Translations under genes and position numbers: made by a program
NCBI GenBank assembly: GCA_964579675.1
Contig: CAZOIA010000248.1
Location: 1-7,427 of the forward strand
Length of the DNA stretch: 7,427 nucleotides
Direction of reading: 5' to 3'
DNA from: CAZOIA01 sp964579675
GTDB lineage: Bacteria > Planctomycetota > Phycisphaerae > UBA1845 > PWPN01
The notes under the pieces: generated by a model
The model's input: only the letters and a program-made list of their open reading frames with translations
What the model was told of the DNA's origin: nothing
Databases searched by the model: none
Shown: positions 4,236 through 7,427 of the stretch, piece after piece
How positions within the stretch are numbered: position 1 is the first letter of the stretch
Layout: every line of letters begins with the position of its first letter

Positions 4236-5999
4236 ATGATTCATCGGATTCTCGGGTTTGCGTCCGTGGGGATCGCTGTCGCGACGCTCGGAGGCGGGTG
4301 CTCGGCAACGCCGACCACTGCACCGCTGGATGCCGGACCTCGGATCGGGGCGGCCGAAATCGACACCGAGCTGCCGATCATCCCCGATGGCGTAGTCGGC
4401 CGGGCCATCACCTGGGAGAACCGGACGGGTGAGGTGGGCGCGGGCGGCAAGATGCGCGACGGACGGAAGGGGTCTCCCTGCATTCCGCTCATCAAGAACG
4501 GCCAGACCGCCACGCTCATGGACGTGACCGGCTGCGGCGTGGTCCGGCACATCTGGATCACAATTCCCGACCGCTCGCCCCAGGCTATGCGCAACATGAT
4601 CCTCCGCATGTACTGGGACAACAGCCTGGTGCCGAGCGTTGAAGTGCCGCTGGGCGACTTCTTCGGGGTGGCCCACGGTCAGCGGCGGATCCTGACGACG
4701 GCTTACGTGACCCAGGTCCTGGGCCGGGGGTTCAACTGCTACTTCCCGATGCCCTTCGCGACCCGCGCCAGAATCACCGTCGAGAACGACATGCCCCAGG
4801 GCAAGGACATGGAGATGTTCTTCTTCCAGATAGACTATGAGCTGCGCGACAGCCTGCCGCCCGGGACAGGTCGATTCCATGCCCAGTTCCGGCGGGAGAA
4901 CCCGACGGTCGAGAAGCAGGACTACGTGATCCTGGATAACGTCGAGGGCCCGGGTTGCTTCCTGGGCTGCGTGGTCGGTGTTCGGGCCCTGGGGCCTCAC
5001 TGGTGGGGCGAGGGTGAGATGAAGTTCTACATGGACGGGGACGCCGACTACCCCACGATCTGCGGCACGGGTACCGAAGACTACTTTGAAGCGGCCTGGG
5101 GCATGGAAGAATACCAGACGCCCTACGCCGGCTGTGCCATGCACATGACCAACGAGTTCTTCAAGAACCCGCTGGTGAGCCTCTACCGCTTCCACGCGAA
5201 GGATCCGGTGTATTTCCGCGAGAGTCTCAAGGCCACGATCCAGCAGATCGGCTGGCACGACGGTCTGGTCGAGCGGAGTGACGACTGGTGCAGTGTTGCC
5301 TACTGGTACCAGCTCAAGCCGGTCAAGCAGATGCCGCCGCTGCCGGACCGCGAGGCCCGCACCGCGGACATCATCGAACCACCGGGGCCCGAAGCAGACG
5401 CCGAGGGATTCATCCCGCTCTTTGACGGCAAGACGCTCAACGGCTGGACGCCCTGCAAGCACAACGGCGAGAAGGTGCCGGTGCCTGACAGTGCCTGGAG
5501 CGTCAAGGACGGGGTAATCTACTGCAATGGCGACCAGAGCAAGGACTACTGGCTGGCGAGCAATGCCAAGTACGGCGATATCGTGCTGCGGATGGACTAC
5601 AAGATCGCCAAGGGGGCCAACAGCGGGATCTTCCTGCGGTCTCCGGGTCTGGATCGGCCTGCGTACACGGGTTTCGAAGTGCAGATCATCGACGACATCG
5701 GCAAGGGGCCGGACAAGCACTCGTCGGGGTCGATCTACGACATCTTTGCTCCCCTGCAAAACACCTCGCGCCCGATCGGCGAGTGGAACCACGTCGAGAT
5801 CACGTGCAACCGTTCGCTGGTGACGGTCATCCTGAACGGTCTCAAGGTCATCGAGGCGGACTTCGCCATGATGACCGAGCCGGTGGGCAAGTACGATTTC
5901 CCGTACTCTAAGATGCCGAAGACGGGCTACATCGGCGTGCAGAACCATGGGGGCCAGGTGTGGTTCCGGAACATCCGGATCAAGAAGCTGAAACGCTGA
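4236..5999 (+). CDS. Exported GH172 (DUF2961) - DUF1080 fusion protein
   Basis: A 587-residue two-domain protein. Residues 1-22 form a signal peptide with a hydrophobic core ending LGGGC, resembling a lipobox (Cys22) though L sits one place off the canonical position, so a lipoprotein is possible. The first domain (about 75-360) is DUF2961, the fold of glycoside hydrolase family GH172, whose known members act on alpha-fructofuranosides and arabinofuranosides. Visible blocks are LMDVTGCGVVRHIWIT, WWGEGEMKFYMDGD (256-269) and GTGTEDYF (277-284). E281 and one of E259/E261 are candidate catalytic glutamates. The second domain (about 391-585) is DUF1080, a concanavalin-like fold now linked to 3-keto-glycoside hydrolysis or lysis, with FIPLFDGKTLNGW, GANSGIFLRSP, GSIYDIFAPL and GEWNHVEI followed by a closing GYIGVQNHG block. 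Upstream lie a promoter and the divergent DeoR regulator; downstream a dehydrogenase. Domain calls are firm; substrate is unknown. Confidence 0.92.
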   Translation: MIHRILGFASVGIAVATLGGGCSATPTTAPLDAGPRIGAAEIDTELPIIPDGVVGRAITWENRTGEVGAGGKMRDGRKGSPCIPLIKNGQTATLMDVTGCGVVRHIWITIPDRSPQAMRNMILRMYWDNSLVPSVEVPLGDFFGVAHGQRRILTTAYVTQVLGRGFNCYFPMPFATRARITVENDMPQGKDMEMFFFQIDYELRDSLPPGTGRFHAQFRRENPTVEKQDYVILDNVEGPGCFLGCVVGVRALGPHWWGEGEMKFYMDGDADYPTICGTGTEDYFEAAWGMEEYQTPYAGCAMHMTNEFFKNPLVSLYRFHAKDPVYFRESLKATIQQIGWHDGLVERSDDWCSVAYWYQLKPVKQMPPLPDREARTADIIEPPGPEADAEGFIPLFDGKTLNGWTPCKHNGEKVPVPDSAWSVKDGVIYCNGDQSKDYWLASNAKYGDIVLRMDYKIAKGANSGIFLRSPGLDRPAYTGFEVQIIDDIGKGPDKHSSGSIYDIFAPLQNTSRPIGEWNHVEITCNRSLVTVILNGLKVIEADFAMMTEPVGKYDFPYSKMPKTGYIGVQNHGGQVWFRNIRIKKLKR

Positions 6000-6067
6000 T
6001 GCCGTTTTCGGTCAGCGCTGATGCGCCGGGTTGCCGTGCGATGCGACTTCGCTTAGAAAGCGTTGCC

Positions 6068-7315
6068 ATGATTCGCGTCGGTGTAATTGGCTGCGGGCGC
6101 ATCCTGAACGCCCATCTGTCGGGCTTCAAGATCATGCGCGAAAAGGGACTGGGTGATTCCCGGATCACGGCATTCGCCGCCCGGCCCGGGAAGCTGAATG
6201 ACGCCAAGCAGTTCTGCCGGCGGGGCTGGGTCCCGCGTCGGGTGTGCGTGACCGACGGGACCGATCCGCTTGGGGCGGCCTACACGCCGGTGAGCGACTT
6301 CCAGGACGATATCGAAGCCAAACCGTACGACGACTACCGCCGGATGCTCGATGACGACGTGTGCGAGGCGGTGCTGGATACGACCAGCCTGTTTGCACAT
6401 CACCAGGTTGTCCGCGACGCGCTGGAGGCGGGCAAGCACGTACTGGTCCAGAAGCCGATCGCCATCAGCGTCAAAGCCGCCCGCAGGATGTGTGAGTTGG
6501 CCGAGAGAAAGGGGCTCATTCTGGGCTTGGTCGAGACTGCCCGTTATGCCGAGAGCACGCGGGCCCAGCGTTGGGCATTCGAGTCCGGCCTGCTCGGCGA
6601 GCCGCAGCTTGCCTTTCTGGGCGTCATCGGCGGGAGGTGGTCGCCCGATCGCATCACCGCCGAGACCGCCTGGCGACACCACAAGCTGGAGGCCGGCGGT
6701 GGCGGATCGATCGACATCGGCGTCCATCTGTTCCATCAGTTGCGCTACGTGCTCGGCGAGGTGGTCGATGTCTCGGCCACCGCGAGTACGATCGAGAAGA
6801 CCCGTTACACCCGCGATCAGAGCGGCAAGGTCGCCGATCAGACCGACGTTGACGTGGACGATACGTTCATTGCCACGTCGCGCTTCGCCTCGGGAGCCCA
6901 GGCAACGCTCGTCTGGTCGTGGGCGTGTCACGGGGAAGCGAGCGGCTTCGACGGCGGCACGGTGATGTACGGCTCCAGGGGCTCGCTGAAAGGCGACACG
7001 TTCACCCTCGACGACGGGACCACCGGTTCCGTGAGCGAACGGTTCCTCGCTGAGGCTGGCGCCGAGCAGATCGATCGTTTCTTCCCTGCCGGCGTGCGCG
7101 ACGGGTTCGCGTTGAATCAATACGATTGGCTGCGGGCCGTCGAGCATCCATCACACAGACCCGAGGCCGACGGCCGGCAGGGCCTGCACGACCTGGCCGC
7201 ATCGTTCGCCATCCTGGAATCCTCGCTCGCCCGGCGGACCGTCACGTTGGACGAGGTCCTCACCGGCCGGGTAAACGCCTATCAGAAGCCGATCGACGAG
7301 CACTATGGGTTGTAA
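6068..7315 (+). CDS. Gfo/Idh/MocA-family NAD(P)-dependent oxidoreductase
   Basis: A 415-residue protein of the Gfo/Idh/MocA family, which oxidises or reduces sugars and inositols with tightly bound or free NAD(P). The N-terminal Rossmann domain starts at once with IRVGVIGCGR (2-11), the dinucleotide-binding GxxGxG region. HVLVQKP (124-130) stands in the place of the family's EKP, keeping the catalytic-site lysine K129 but with Q for E. The C-terminal domain has GGGGSIDIGVHLFHQLRYVLG (210-230), whose D216 and H220 match the family's D-X3-H catalytic pair. The start at 6068 is preferred because the Rossmann strand begins there. The frame stays open upstream, and an ATG at 5999 overlapping the preceding TGA would add 23 residues of no recognisable character. 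No Tat or Sec signal is seen, so it is probably cytoplasmic. It follows the GH172-DUF1080 gene by 68 bases and may form 3-keto sugars for it. Confidence 0.92.
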   Translation: MIRVGVIGCGRILNAHLSGFKIMREKGLGDSRITAFAARPGKLNDAKQFCRRGWVPRRVCVTDGTDPLGAAYTPVSDFQDDIEAKPYDDYRRMLDDDVCEAVLDTTSLFAHHQVVRDALEAGKHVLVQKPIAISVKAARRMCELAERKGLILGLVETARYAESTRAQRWAFESGLLGEPQLAFLGVIGGRWSPDRITAETAWRHHKLEAGGGGSIDIGVHLFHQLRYVLGEVVDVSATASTIEKTRYTRDQSGKVADQTDVDVDDTFIATSRFASGAQATLVWSWACHGEASGFDGGTVMYGSRGSLKGDTFTLDDGTTGSVSERFLAEAGAEQIDRFFPAGVRDGFALNQYDWLRAVEHPSHRPEADGRQGLHDLAASFAILESSLARRTVTLDEVLTGRVNAYQKPIDEHYGL

Positions 7316-7332
7316 ACCGCCTCTTGTAGAAC

Positions 7333-7352
7333 GACATCCGATGTCACGTGAC
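7333..7352. promoter_or_regulatory. Two overlapping palindromes, possible operator
   Basis: GACATC and GATGTC flank a single C (7333-7345). The last three bases of that palindrome start a second one, GTCACGTGAC (7343-7352). Perfect symmetry in two overlapping sites just past a stop codon suggests a protein-binding site, but no cognate regulator can be named. Confidence 0.3.
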
Positions 7353-7383
7353 CGAACGCATGCGGCTCGGCCGCGGGTGCATG

Positions 7384-7427
7384 ACACTTTGGGCGGCTTA
7401 TTGGAAGGCGCCGCCCCCAGGTGTTTC
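7384..7427 (+). terminator. Possible transcription terminator after the oxidoreductase gene, cut by the window end
   Basis: GGGCGGC (7391-7397) and GCCGCCC (7410-7416) form a seven-pair GC stem with a 12-base loop. It can be extended across a small internal loop by ACAC (7384-7387) and GTGT (7421-7424). A few T residues follow, but the window ends before a T tract could be judged. Confidence 0.3.

Larger units (their letters stand above)
7316..7427. other. 3' flank with clustered palindromes
   Basis: No coding sequence is supported in this tail. It contains GACATC-C-GATGTC (7333-7345), the overlapping perfect palindrome GTCACGTGAC (7343-7352), a bulged hairpin between CATGC and GCATG (7359-7383, inner GGC/GCC), and a further stem at 7391-7416. 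These may be operator sites of a following gene or end-of-operon structures. Confidence 0.45.

Noticed and set aside
4131..5948. Long open frame (about 605 codons) on the minus strand opposite the GH172-DUF1080 gene
   Set aside because: It mirrors a clear, motif-rich gene on the other strand, is dominated by H, R, V, D and L as expected of antisense GC-rich frames, and shows no family motif.
6053..7147. Long minus-strand open frame opposite the oxidoreductase gene
   Set aside because: Same antisense effect; the plus strand carries the full Gfo/Idh/MocA signature.

Overview
The window looks like chromosomal DNA of a GC-rich environmental bacterium, most likely from the Planctomycetota/Verrucomicrobiota group. 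This is inferred from the company of a DUF2961 (GH172) plus DUF1080 secreted protein with a Gfo/Idh/MocA oxidoreductase, families that are strongly expanded in those phyla. No rRNA, tRNA, CRISPR array or recognisable transposase is visible, so the taxonomic call rests on gene content alone.

Left part (1-2187), all on the minus strand. Read in transcription order it holds: a DUF5131 (phage Gp37/Gp68-like) three-cysteine protein with a strong ribosome binding site; a 167-bp gap with a possible promoter; a DUF262 (GmrS/ParB-like) protein; and, coupled to it by a one-base TGATG overlap, the first 44 codons of a second protein that runs off the left edge and resembles HEPN-type nucleases. DUF262 plus HEPN is a defence or toxin type of arrangement. 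The DUF262 gene is visibly less GC-rich (about 48-58% in sampled lines) than its neighbours (about 60-73%), which fits horizontal acquisition.

Middle (2188-3144): about 950 bp with no gene I can support. It holds the promoter and ribosome binding site of the DUF5131 gene at its left end, some short inverted repeats, and open frames without credible starts or recognisable protein character.

Right part (3145-7427): a sugar-metabolism locus. A DeoR-family repressor (minus) is divergent from a two-gene unit (plus) consisting of an exported GH172-DUF1080 fusion protein and a Gfo/Idh/MocA dehydrogenase. The 278-bp divergent control region contains a good sigma70-type promoter in each direction. 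A 14-bp dyad lies over the predicted transcription start of the repressor gene, as expected for autoregulation. The likely job is sensing a sugar phosphate and inducing breakdown of a glycoside or furanoside, possibly through a 3-keto-sugar intermediate; substrate and order of steps are inference. The last 112 bp hold closely packed palindromes and an incomplete terminator-like hairpin.
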